Of a stretch of 64,000 bases of DNA, positions 7,352 to 14,670 are shown in pieces. The stretch covers positions 62,001-126,000 of the forward strand of contig NZ_JAHDAU010000002.1 of assembly GCF_021991835.1 (NCBI RefSeq). Reading direction: 5' to 3'. The stretch's first letter is position 1. Every line of letters begins with the position of its first letter. Both the position numbers and the translations under genes were made by a program. The DNA is from Polaribacter sargassicola. Lineage in GTDB: Bacteria > Bacteroidota > Bacteroidia > Flavobacteriales > Flavobacteriaceae. The notes below the pieces were generated by a model, which was given only the letters and a program-made list of their open reading frames with translations, was not told the DNA's origin and made no database searches.

Positions 7352-8770
7352 TTAATCTAAATAATTATTTACCGCCGTAGTTCTAGAGGTTACATGAGAT
7401 TTTAATGTGCTTATTGCAGAGTAAAAACTAGAACTACTATTTAAAAATGTGTATCCACTAACTTCTGAAGTTGCATACTCTTCAACTAAAGTTTGATAAC
7501 TTGTATATAAAGCTTGCATTGTAGTCTCATTAAAAGGGCCTTCTATTACTTCTTTAACATAGGTATCATATTTTTCTTTATAAACATCATCTTGATACAT
7601 ATAACCTATTAAAGGCCAACTAGATGAACTTAATCCTGAAAAATTTAAAGGTAAAGCTCCTTGCTGATTACCAGTTTGTAAAGCTTCGTTATTATCCCAA
7701 GGAATCCATGTTAACTTACCGGTTTCTGGACTATTATATAAATAATAATTATGTGTCATTCTACCATAAGTATCCCAATTTTGTATTACTGTATTTACTG
7801 CTAAATATTTTAAGAAAACTTCTGTATCAAAAACTGCATCTAAATTTGCTCTCCAAGTTTCTGGGTCAGATGTTCTACTTCCATCATTTATAATATCATA
7901 CAAACTTGCTACATCAGAAAAATCTGCCTCATCTTCATTATTTTTCTTTACCAATTCATCTTCATCATAAGTACCACTAGCAAAAGAAGCTGCATCACCA
8001 TCTGGTTTATATAAATTACCGTCTCCAGAAGAAAATTGAGTGTCTATAACGGTATCATCTACTTCTTCTACCAAAGTATATAATCCAAAATATTCAGGTC
8101 CATCTCCATGATCTACATAAAGCGTATAAAAAGCGGTATTAGATGCTGCTAAACCATAGTTCTTAAAAACATCTGTAGCTACTTTTTCTCTTAACATAGA
8201 ATCATCATTGTAGTTATTTTTAAGACTAAATTTTTTAAAGCCGTAAAAACGTTGGTTTTTTATTTGAGGATAATCATCTTCAAACTCATCAAAATCTAAT
8301 TTAAAAGACAATTTTAATATACCGTTAGACCAAGAACTTGCTAAACTAGAGTTTCCTTTAAAACGCAAACCAACTCTGTACCATTGTTTGCCTTCATAAT
8401 AAACTTCTCCTGGCACAAAAATTGGATCATCATCATCGTCAGAAAAACTTCCTCTTCCGGTTCCAAAACTTCCGTACAAAGAAGTCATATCATCTAACAT
8501 AGTTTGCCAACGCTCTTCTGTAATAACAAAGTCTAATCTTTTTACAGTATTGTCTTCAAAAACCTCATCAAAATCTGGCTCTACATCATTACTATGTGTT
8601 GCTTCTGTCCAGTCTGTTGCTTCAAAATCTGTATCGTCAATTGTTACTTCAATATCGTCATCATCATCACTTGTGTTATTATCTGTATTAATATCTTCTG
8701 TTCCCGAACATGAAAAGATAATTAGTACTAAAAAAGAAGCAAATATTATATCTTTTAAATTTTTCATCAT
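7352..8770 (-). CDS. CotH kinase family lipoprotein
   Basis: The 472-residue lipoprotein (signal ending IIFSC, Cys near residue 21) has an Asp-rich linker (about 26-52) followed by a CotH-type atypical kinase domain. Typical segments are RLDFVITEERWQ, VGLRFKGNSS, FKKFSLKNNYNDDSMLREK, FGLYTLVEEVDD, NLYKPDGD, and the catalytic region NWDTYGRMTHNYYLY followed by WIPWDNNEA (about 330-360). CotH of Bacillus phosphorylates spore-coat proteins outside the cytosol; homologues are widespread as secreted or surface kinases. A lipoprotein signal places this one on the envelope. It follows the EF-hand gene by 15 bp, so the two are co-transcribed. The substrate is unknown; exported Ser/Thr-rich or acidic proteins of this locus are candidates. 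Confidence 0.88.
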   Translation of the reverse strand: MMKNLKDIIFASFLVLIIFSCSGTEDINTDNNTSDDDDDIEVTIDDTDFEATDWTEATHSNDVEPDFDEVFEDNTVKRLDFVITEERWQTMLDDMTSLYGSFGTGRGSFSDDDDDPIFVPGEVYYEGKQWYRVGLRFKGNSSLASSWSNGILKLSFKLDFDEFEDDYPQIKNQRFYGFKKFSLKNNYNDDSMLREKVATDVFKNYGLAASNTAFYTLYVDHGDGPEYFGLYTLVEEVDDTVIDTQFSSGDGNLYKPDGDAASFASGTYDEDELVKKNNEDEADFSDVASLYDIINDGSRTSDPETWRANLDAVFDTEVFLKYLAVNTVIQNWDTYGRMTHNYYLYNSPETGKLTWIPWDNNEALQTGNQQGALPLNFSGLSSSSWPLIGYMYQDDVYKEKYDTYVKEVIEGPFNETTMQALYTSYQTLVEEYATSEVSGYTFLNSSSSFYSAISTLKSHVTSRTTAVNNYLD

Positions 8771-8785
8771 TTTTTATTCAATATA

Positions 8786-9079
8786 TTAATCTCTTGGTCT
8801 TTCTTTTCTCTCTGGTTTTGGAGCATTTTTTATTTCTTCTTCTGATAAAAAACCATCTTCATCTTTATCAATCTTTTTAAAGTCTTCTTTTAATGGACCT
8901 TTTGCTTCTTCTAAAGAAATTTTTCCATCTTCATTTGCGTCTAAATCTTTTAAAAGTTGTTTAAAAGTTGGTGGTCCTTTTGGTCTTTCTTCAGAATTGT
9001 TAGATTGTGCATAAGATGTTGCTGATACTGCTAATGTTAATCCTAAAATTGCCAAAAATTTATTTGCTGATTTTTTCAT
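8786..9079 (-). CDS. Secreted EF-hand protein
   Basis: This 97-residue protein has a cleavable signal peptide (ending SATSYAQ, about residue 25) and two EF-hand loops, DANEDGKISLEE and DKDEDGFLSEEE. Both loops keep acidic residues at positions 1, 3, 5 and 12, so calcium binding is likely. Its core (PPTFKQLLKDLDANEDG, then EEAKGPLKEDF) is nearly the same as the C-terminal EF-hand module of the YHYH protein at 6111-7211. It is first in a two-gene unit with CotH and has its own sigma-type promoter 29 bp upstream. It could deliver calcium dependence to, or be a substrate of, the kinase; that is inference. Confidence 0.85.
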   Translation of the reverse strand: MKKSANKFLAILGLTLAVSATSYAQSNNSEERPKGPPTFKQLLKDLDANEDGKISLEEAKGPLKEDFKKIDKDEDGFLSEEEIKNAPKPERKERPRD

Positions 9080-9108
9080 TTTTTATTGTTTTTTTAAGTT
9101 TATAAAAG

Positions 9109-9136
9109 TTTAGATGTCTGTTTTTAAAAAAACTTG
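9109..9136 (-). promoter_or_regulatory. Putative ECF-sigma promoter for the EF-hand/CotH unit
   Basis: The minus strand reads CAAG, 18 bp beginning with seven T, then TCTAAA, 29 bp before the EF-hand start codon. Confidence 0.78.
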
Positions 9137-9159
9137 TGCACGTTAACTTTACTTTAACA

Positions 9160-9194
9160 AAAAAGCTCTGTTAATAATTTAACAGAGCTTTTTT
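9160..9194 (-). terminator. Terminator after the Spy/CpxP-like gene
   Basis: A 12-bp stem (AAAAGCTCTGTT / AACAGAGCTTTT) with flanking A/T runs lies about 20 bp past the stop codon at 9213. Confidence 0.85.
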
Positions 9195-9212
9195 GTACAT
9201 ATATATTGTGGT

Positions 9213-9728
9213 TTACCTTGGCGGCGGCATACCTTCATTAGGGGGTTGCATACCTCCTTCTCTTGGCGGAGGCATTCTTTGACCTTCTTGACGAGGACCT
9301 CCTTCTCCACCAACACCTCGTATGGCTTGTTTTATTAGCTTATCTATCTTTATTGCTTGTTCTTCTGTACAAATTGTTCTTACTTTTTTAAAAAAGTTAA
9401 AAACTTCAGATTCTTTTTTAGCTTCTAAAAGTCCTATTTTATTAGTTAGAGAATCGATATTAAAATTTTCTTGTTGAAACGAATTAAATAAAACATCTTT
9501 TTGAGACATAATTGTTTTATCTAAGCTCATCATTAAACTTCTATGCTCTTTATCTAACTTTTTAAATTGTTCTGTTTGAGTTTCTGAAAAATTTAATTGT
9601 TCTGGTAAAAAAGTTCTTTCTTTAAACGCTCTTTTACTTTCATGCGGTTTCTTAATTATCATAAAAATTAAAAAACCATTTAAGAGTACTAAAAAAATTA
9701 ATAAAATAGGTAGTAGTTTTGATTTCAT
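9213..9728 (-). CDS. Spy/CpxP-like periplasmic protein
   Basis: The 171-residue protein has one N-terminal membrane segment (about residues 5-25) and then a helical, highly charged region containing the Spy/CpxP-type signature FSETQTEQFKKLDKEH (the LTxxQ-like motif) and a second similar helix (CTEEQAIKIDKL). The C-terminus (about 138-171) is a Gly/Pro/Arg tail. Spy/CpxP relatives sense or buffer misfolded proteins and metals in the envelope and often sit beside an ECF sigma factor in Bacteroidota. Here the gene follows the small membrane protein by 5 bp in the unit next to the sigma gene, so a role in signal sensing is plausible. Confidence 0.7.
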   Translation of the reverse strand: MKSKLLPILLIFLVLLNGFLIFMIIKKPHESKRAFKERTFLPEQLNFSETQTEQFKKLDKEHRSLMMSLDKTIMSQKDVLFNSFQQENFNIDSLTNKIGLLEAKKESEVFNFFKKVRTICTEEQAIKIDKLIKQAIRGVGGEGGPRQEGQRMPPPREGGMQPPNEGMPPPR

Positions 9729-9733
9729 AATTG

Positions 9734-10060
9734 TTAATTTAAAATAGAAGTACTACTAGATTGAAGAGAATACTCTTGTGCAAAAGCCTCTATATCTGAT
9801 GTTGACGAATTATTTGAACTTGTAGAGTTATTAAAAACATAAAAAATTGTTCCAAAATTTAATAACAATACAATACATAATGTTGCTAACTGCAATTGTG
9901 GAGTAAACCAAAATAATAATGATTTCTTTTCTTCTTTTTCTTCATTTAGTTTTTGTAAAACTTTATGCTTAAAAAAATGATTTACCTCAACCTTTTCTAT
10001 TGCATCTAATACTTTAAAAGTATCATCTACTTGCTGATTTATATATTCTTTATTTTCCAT
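9734..10060 (-). CDS. Small single-pass membrane protein, candidate anti-sigma factor
   Basis: This 108-residue protein has a cytosolic N-terminus of about 50 residues rich in Lys/Glu (FFKHKVLQKLNEEKEEKK), one membrane helix (about 55-77) and a short Ser/Thr-rich outer tail. I do not recognise a named domain. The topology (small cytosolic part, one helix, outer tail) and the position directly after an ECF sigma gene are those of membrane anti-sigma factors. The shared promoter precedes it, which would put it under control of the sigma factor it may inhibit. Anti-sigma function is inferred from context only. Confidence 0.6.
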   Translation of the reverse strand: MENKEYINQQVDDTFKVLDAIEKVEVNHFFKHKVLQKLNEEKEEKKSLLFWFTPQLQLATLCIVLLLNFGTIFYVFNNSTSSNNSSTSDIEAFAQEYSLQSSSTSILN

Positions 10061-10092
10061 CTTTATTTATTCTAAACAATGACTAATAACTA

Positions 10093-10120
10093 CTTAGATG
10101 CATTTTTTTTAAAAAACTTG
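10093..10120 (-). promoter_or_regulatory. Putative ECF-sigma promoter for the candidate anti-sigma/Spy unit
   Basis: The minus strand reads CAAG, 18 bp, TCTAAG, only 3 bp after the sigma gene stop codon and 32 bp before the next start codon. It would give a feedback loop. Confidence 0.78.
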
Positions 10121-10122
10121 TG

Positions 10123-10722
10123 CTAAATTTCTAATTTATAAAAATTTTCTAATTTAACCTGTAAATTCTTCTTTGCTCTAAACATTACAGACTCTACAGA
10201 CGATAAACTTTTGCCTGTAATTTCTACTATTTCTTGATAGCTTTTACCATCTATTTTTGCCAATGTAAAAACAACTCTTTGTGCTTCTGGCAAAGTATTT
10301 ATAGCCTTAAAAATAATTGCAGATTTTTCTTTATTTTCTAATAAAATTCCTGGATGATTTACCTCTGTAAAATAACTTGTTTTATCTATAGGAATTTCAT
10401 TACCAATAATCGTTTGCATAAAAGCAAATCTTTTCTTAGTATTTTTTTTCCTTATAAACTCTAAACATTTATTTGTAGCTATTTTATAAATCCAGGTAGA
10501 TAATTTAGAATCTCCTTTAAACTTATTTATAGATCTAAATACTTCTAAAAAAACTTCTTGGGCAACATCTTCTGCATCTTCTTTATTTGGAATAAAAGAG
10601 ATACAGGTACCAAAAACTTTTTGCTGAAAATCAGTTATTAACTGGCTATAAGCAGATTGTTTTCCTTCTTTAAGGTTATTTATAAATTGTTGTTCTTCCA
10701 AATTTTTAAAAAAAGTAAACAT
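10123..10722 (-). CDS. ECF-type RNA polymerase sigma factor
   Basis: The 199-residue protein has a sigma-70 region 2 (about 24-93; EDAEDVAQEVFLEVFRSINK and STWIYKIATNKCLEFIRKK) and a region 4 helix-turn-helix (about 137-190; LPEAQRVVFTLAKIDGKSY and SLSSVESVMFRAKKNL), without region 3, as in ECF sigma factors. It lies at the head of a run of minus-strand genes. Five identical-spacing elements downstream are the obvious candidate targets. No such element precedes the sigma gene itself; a terminator hairpin lies just upstream, so its own promoter is probably within or near that hairpin. Confidence 0.93.
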   Translation of the reverse strand: MFTFFKNLEEQQFINNLKEGKQSAYSQLITDFQQKVFGTCISFIPNKEDAEDVAQEVFLEVFRSINKFKGDSKLSTWIYKIATNKCLEFIRKKNTKKRFAFMQTIIGNEIPIDKTSYFTEVNHPGILLENKEKSAIIFKAINTLPEAQRVVFTLAKIDGKSYQEIVEITGKSLSSVESVMFRAKKNLQVKLENFYKLEI

Positions 10723-10724
10723 AC

Positions 10725-10757
10725 AAAAAAAGACTGCTTTTTGTAACAGTCTTTTTT
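10725..10757. terminator. Bidirectional-looking terminator between the MscS and sigma genes
   Basis: An 11-bp stem (AAAAAAGACTG / CAGTCTTTTTT) lies 32 bp after the MscS stop codon and ends 3 bp before the sigma start codon. Confidence 0.8.
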
Positions 10758-10788
10758 AAATAATTTTATCTGATAGTTTTCTATTGCT

Positions 10789-11619
10789 TTATTTAGTTAT
10801 TGTTACAACTCTTTGTGGCAAAGGAGCTTCAAAATTTGCACTGGTTAAAGCCTCTACAATTTGTTGTCTAGTATCCCAATATACATCCCAATAATTTTCA
10901 CACTTTACATAAGGTAAAGCCAATAATTCTATACTATTATTTCCTAAATTATTAACGGCAACTCTTGGCGCTTTAGCAGCTTCTTGTATAACGTTTTTAT
11001 CATTTTTTAAAACATCTAAAACAATTTCTTTTGCTTTTTTAATATCAGATCCATATCTAATAGCAAAAGGCATATCTACACGTAAACTACCCACCTTAGT
11101 TAAATTGGTTATTTTATTTGATGTTATTGATGAGTTAGGAATAATTTCTGTTTCATTTTGAAAAGTTTCTATAACAGTAACAAAAACAGATATTTCTTTT
11201 ACAAAACCAAACGCACCATTTGTTTTAATTAAATCTCCTACTTTAAAAGGTCTAAAAATTAACAACATAATTCCGGAAGCAACATGCCCTAATGATCCAT
11301 TAAATGCTGCACCAATTGCCACACCTACACCTGCTAATAAAGCGGCAAAAGAAGCCATTGGCAAACCTACAATACCAGCAATAGATATAATTAACAAAAG
11401 TTTTAGTAAAAAACCTAAAGTTGTAAGTAAAAAAGGCTGTAAAGTTTCATCTATTGTTCTTTTTTCAAACACTTTAGAAATTGCTTTTATTACTATTCTA
11501 ATAATCCACAGACCTATAATTAACGCGCCTATTGCACCTAATAATTGTAACCCCCAATTTCCTAGACCAGAAGAAATTGAATCGTAAAAGCTTTGAAAAG
11601 AATTTGTAATTGTATCCAT
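10789..11619 (-). CDS. Small mechanosensitive channel (MscS family)
   Basis: The 276-residue inner-membrane protein has three membrane helices (about 20-45, 60-85 and 88-112). The third is the Gly/Ala-rich pore helix (AALLAGVGVAIGAAFNGSLG), followed by the conserved beta domain (RPFKVGDLIKTNGAFGFVKEI) and IPNSSITSNKITN. Length and layout match E. coli MscS, which opens under membrane tension during hypo-osmotic shock. It lies upstream of the sigma factor but is separated from it by a terminator, so co-regulation is doubtful. Confidence 0.92.
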   Translation of the reverse strand: MDTITNSFQSFYDSISSGLGNWGLQLLGAIGALIIGLWIIRIVIKAISKVFEKRTIDETLQPFLLTTLGFLLKLLLIISIAGIVGLPMASFAALLAGVGVAIGAAFNGSLGHVASGIMLLIFRPFKVGDLIKTNGAFGFVKEISVFVTVIETFQNETEIIPNSSITSNKITNLTKVGSLRVDMPFAIRYGSDIKKAKEIVLDVLKNDKNVIQEAAKAPRVAVNNLGNNSIELLALPYVKCENYWDVYWDTRQQIVEALTSANFEAPLPQRVVTITK

Positions 11620-11721
11620 TAAATAAAGTTTAATAAGTTCAAAAATTATGACCCTGCCATTTTTAAAAAGTCACAAATAAAATATTACCCGTAGTTTTTT
11701 TAATTAGAAAATAAGAATATG

Positions 11722-11729
11722 TATCTTTG
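11722..11729 (+). promoter_or_regulatory. Bacteroidota -7 box (TATCTTTG)
   Basis: The TAnnTTTG consensus lies 17 bp before the ATG at 11747. No clear TTG -33 element was seen. Confidence 0.5.
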
Positions 11730-11746
11730 CACTATAATTACTTTTT

Positions 11747-11950
11747 ATGAAATTATTATTGCTTACATTAGGGTTACTAGGTCTTGGCGTTGCAGGGATT
11801 GCAATTAAAATTTGGGCAAAAAAAGATGGTAAATTTGCAGGTACTTGTGCTAGCCAAAATCCGATGCTTAACAAAACTGGAGAATCTTGTGGTTTCTGTG
11901 GTAAAACACCAGATCAGTTTGAAACTTGTTCTGAACCAGAACATAATTAA
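11747..11950 (+). CDS. Small membrane or secreted protein with Cys motif
   Basis: The 67-residue protein has one hydrophobic N-terminal helix (LLLLTLGLLGLGVAGIAIKI) and a short C-terminal region with four cysteines (GTCASQNP, SCGFCGKTPDQFETC). It belongs to a small conserved family in flavobacteria annotated only as membrane or secreted protein. The C-x-x-C pair suggests metal or disulfide chemistry, but no function is known. It lies 16 bp before the glycosyltransferase gene, probably in one message. Confidence 0.75.
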   Translation: MKLLLLTLGLLGLGVAGIAIKIWAKKDGKFAGTCASQNPMLNKTGESCGFCGKTPDQFETCSEPEHN

Positions 11951-11966
11951 TATACTTTTTTACTAA

Positions 11967-13070
11967 ATGATTTTAACTGTACTTTTCTACTTATTTGTAG
12001 TTTTTACAGCAATTCAAATTATTTATTATCTTGTCTTTTCTTCTTTTTTATTTGATAAAGAAAAAGAAAGAAATAGTTTTTCTAACGTACCTATTTCTGT
12101 AATTATTTGCGCTAAAAACGAAGCTAAAAACCTTCAAGAATTTTTACCCTCAATTATAAATCAAGAATATTCTAATTTTGAAATTGTTTTAATAAACGAT
12201 GCTTCTTTTGATGATACGTTAGATATTATGGAATCTTATCAAAAGCAACATTCTAATATTAAAATAGTTAATGTAGAAAATACTGAAGCTTTTTGGGGTA
12301 ATAAAAAATATGCACTAACTTTAGGTATTAAAGCTGCAAAAAACGATCATCTTTTATTTACTGATGCAGATTGCAAACCTGTTTCTAAACATTGGATTTC
12401 TGTAATGAGTAGAAATTTTTCGCAAAAGAAAACAATTGTTTTAGGTTATGGTAAATATAAAAAAGAGAATAAATTAGTTAATCTTTTTGTTAGATTTGAA
12501 ACACTTTTAACCGCTATTCAATATTTTAGTTATGCTAAATTAGGATCTCCTTACATGGCTGTAGGTAGAAATTTAGCATACAACAGAAATGAGTTTTTTA
12601 ATGTAAAAGGCTTTATAAATCATATACAGATTAAATCTGGTGATGATGATTTATTTATACAAGATGCAGCTAATAAAAAAAACACAACTTACTCTTTATC
12701 TAAAAAAAGTTTTACAGAATCTATTGCTCCTAAAAATTTTAAAGAGTGGTTTCGTCAAAAAAGAAGACATATTTCTACTGCTAATCATTACAAAAATAAA
12801 TTTAAGTTCTTTTTAGGCTTATTCTTTATTTCTAAAGTTTCATTTTTTTTGTTAGCAATATTATTATTTTTCTTTTTCTCTTGGCAAATAATATTACCAA
12901 TTGTACTAATCTATTATATAGTACAATTTACAGTTATTGGTTTTGCTTCTAAAAAACTAAAAGAACCTGTAATTGTTTTTTTCTTGCCTTTTTTAGAAAT
13001 TGGTCTTCTCATATTTCACTTATCAATTTTTATTACTAATTTGTCGTCAAAACCAAATCATTGGAAATAA
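11967..13070 (+). CDS. Family 2 glycosyltransferase, membrane-bound
   Basis: The 367-residue protein has an N-terminal membrane helix, a GT-A domain (about 40-265) with SVIICAKNEAKN, the DxD-type motif TDADCKP, the acceptor-site acidic motif SGDDDLFIQDA and the QKRRH motif (Q-x-x-R-x type of processive GT2 enzymes), then about three membrane helices at the C-terminus. This is the layout of cellulose synthase-like or dolichol-phosphate-type transferases that build envelope polysaccharides or lipids. The sugar and acceptor cannot be read from the sequence. It overlaps the following sigma gene. Confidence 0.88.
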   Translation: MILTVLFYLFVVFTAIQIIYYLVFSSFLFDKEKERNSFSNVPISVIICAKNEAKNLQEFLPSIINQEYSNFEIVLINDASFDDTLDIMESYQKQHSNIKIVNVENTEAFWGNKKYALTLGIKAAKNDHLLFTDADCKPVSKHWISVMSRNFSQKKTIVLGYGKYKKENKLVNLFVRFETLLTAIQYFSYAKLGSPYMAVGRNLAYNRNEFFNVKGFINHIQIKSGDDDLFIQDAANKKNTTYSLSKKSFTESIAPKNFKEWFRQKRRHISTANHYKNKFKFFLGLFFISKVSFFLLAILLFFFFSWQIILPIVLIYYIVQFTVIGFASKKLKEPVIVFFLPFLEIGLLIFHLSIFITNLSSKPNHWK

Positions 13071-13624
13071 ACAACAATATACTTAAAGTAAATATTTCTA
13101 AAGCTAAAAGCGGTAATCAATCTGCTTTTAAATACCTTTTAGATACTTTTTGGTCTTCTGTTTATAATTATCAACTAAAAAGAACTAAAAGTGAAAACGA
13201 AGCAGAAGATATAACTATCCAAACTTTTTCTAAAGCTTTTGATAAAATTGATACTTATAATGAAAAATACACATTTAAAACTTGGATAATTACAATTTCT
13301 AAAAATGTTCATATAGATTTAATCAGAAAAAAAAACATCTCTATAACAGCAGATACCTCTAAAGAACAAGAAGAAAAAGCTTACTTGGTAATTGATGAAA
13401 GTCCTAGCCCAGAAGACAAAATTATTACCGAACAAAATTTGGCAAAACTCTTAAGAGATATTAAACAGTTAAAACCTAAATATCAAGAAATAATTCAATT
13501 ACGTTATTTTCAAGAACTATCTTACAAAGAAATTTCTGAACAAATAAACGAACCTATGAATAATGTGAAGGTGAAACTTTTACGTGCCAAAAAATTATTG
13601 TCAGAAATAATTCGTAAATCTTAA
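13061..13624 (+). CDS. RNA polymerase sigma-70 factor, ECF type
   Basis: The 187-residue protein has region 2 (ENEAEDITIQTFSKAFDKID and TWIITISKNVHIDLIRKK) and region 4 (LKPKYQEIIQLRYFQELSYK, EISEQINEPMNNVKVKLLRAKK). The start is a TTG at 13061 inside the last codons of the glycosyltransferase, a 10-bp overlap implying translational coupling; no in-frame ATG is close by. The target promoters are not evident, and the anti-sigma usually expected next is replaced by a DUF4393 gene. Confidence 0.88.
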   Translation: MEINNNILKVNISKAKSGNQSAFKYLLDTFWSSVYNYQLKRTKSENEAEDITIQTFSKAFDKIDTYNEKYTFKTWIITISKNVHIDLIRKKNISITADTSKEQEEKAYLVIDESPSPEDKIITEQNLAKLLRDIKQLKPKYQEIIQLRYFQELSYKEISEQINEPMNNVKVKLLRAKKLLSEIIRKS

Positions 13625-13677
13625 TCAAAAGCTATTATTTTAATACACACAAGTTGGCATTAATTTAGAAAAACAGA

Positions 13678-14478
13678 ATGGAAGCAGGAAAAGAATTAAT
13701 TGGATTAGTAAAAGATGTACCACAAGTCCTAACAACAATTTATACAGATTTAGCACAGCCTGGAGTTAAAAAAGTAGGAACAGCTCTTGAAACCGTTTTA
13801 GAATTTAGTACTGCATTCTTGTTACCTGTTAAATTATTAAATGAAAAATTCAAATTAAACTTTGAAAAGAAATTAAATGATTATAAAGAAAAACTTGAAA
13901 CTATTCCAGAAGAAGACTTATGTGAAGTAAACCCTCAAATTGGAACTCCAATAATTGATAAACTAGGTTACACAACAAATGACGAGATTTCCGATTTATT
14001 TACAAGTTTACTCACCAAAGCTAGTTCAAATAAGACTGTGAATTTAGCTCACCCAAGTTTCGTACAATTAATTGAACGTCTTTCCGTTGACGAAGCTAGA
14101 ATTATAAAACATTTATTACATAAGGATTATATTCCTTGCATTTCTTATAGAGCACATATAACTGAAAACAAAGGGTTTCACGAAATCCTTCGAAATGGGA
14201 CTTCATTACCTTCTGATGTAAAGCTTATGTTTCCCCAAAATATAAATACTTATTTGGACAATTTAGTAAGTATGGGAATTCTTGACATTTCTCACCAACT
14301 TCATAAAATGGACAATAAACTTTACGATTCTTTATCTGTAATTTATGAATATGAACAAGTAAACAAGAGCTATACTGAGTCAAAAGCATTTACAAGAGTG
14401 GAAAAAAAGAAAAGTTACTTTCAGATAACAGATTTTGGAAAGAATTTTATTAAAGCTTGTTCATTTGAAAAAAACTAA
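13678..14478 (+). CDS. DUF4393 (Abi-alpha-like) protein, probable lateral acquisition
   Basis: The 266-residue soluble protein matches DUF4393/Abi-alpha: a helical N-terminus around GVKKVGTALETVLEFSTAFLLPVKLLNEK (residues 29-57), a central helical region with DEISDLFTSLLTKASSN and AHPSFVQLIERLSVDEARII, and a C-terminal ITDFGKNFIKAC. Some relatives are linked to abortive infection or toxin-type defence; the mechanism is unknown. It is alone between a sigma factor and lipA, with slightly different codon use and a G+C-richer noncoding flank, so I infer a recent insertion as a single gene. Confidence 0.75.
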   Translation: MEAGKELIGLVKDVPQVLTTIYTDLAQPGVKKVGTALETVLEFSTAFLLPVKLLNEKFKLNFEKKLNDYKEKLETIPEEDLCEVNPQIGTPIIDKLGYTTNDEISDLFTSLLTKASSNKTVNLAHPSFVQLIERLSVDEARIIKHLLHKDYIPCISYRAHITENKGFHEILRNGTSLPSDVKLMFPQNINTYLDNLVSMGILDISHQLHKMDNKLYDSLSVIYEYEQVNKSYTESKAFTRVEKKKSYFQITDFGKNFIKACSFEKN

Positions 14479-14643
14479 TGCCAACACCGTTAATAATTAA
14501 TTTACTGGTTTTTTAACTACTTACTAAAGCTCTCGCGGACTTTCTATCTGTGATTTATTTGTTAACTTTAGTGCTTAAACCACGCAACTAACCGTACACA
14601 AATTACTTCCCTTTATAACTCTACATTTTTATATTTTCCTTTG
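14479..14643. other. Noncoding flank of the DUF4393 gene
   Basis: No gene is visible. The segment (GCCAACACCGTT near the DUF4393 stop, CTCTCGCGGACTTTC near 14530 and ACCACGCAACTAACCG near 14580) is richer in G+C than its surroundings. It resembles the kind of short repeated flank that I associate with single acquired genes in flavobacteria. This is recognition from memory, not a search. Confidence 0.35.
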
Positions 14644-14651
14644 TATATTTG
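14644..14651 (+). promoter_or_regulatory. Bacteroidota -7 box (TATATTTG) for lipA
   Basis: A TAnnTTTG match lies 19 bp before the lipA ATG. No convincing -33 TTG was seen. Confidence 0.45.
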
Positions 14652-14670
14652 TATTTAAATTTACATTAAT

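Noticed and set aside
7624..7893. Plus-strand open frame of 89 codons inside the CotH gene
   Set aside because: It is antisense to a well-supported kinase gene and has no recognisable protein features.
13632..13660. CAAGTT before the DUF4393 gene as a sixth regulon promoter
   Set aside because: CAAGTT is present, but no TCTAA follows at 18 bp.
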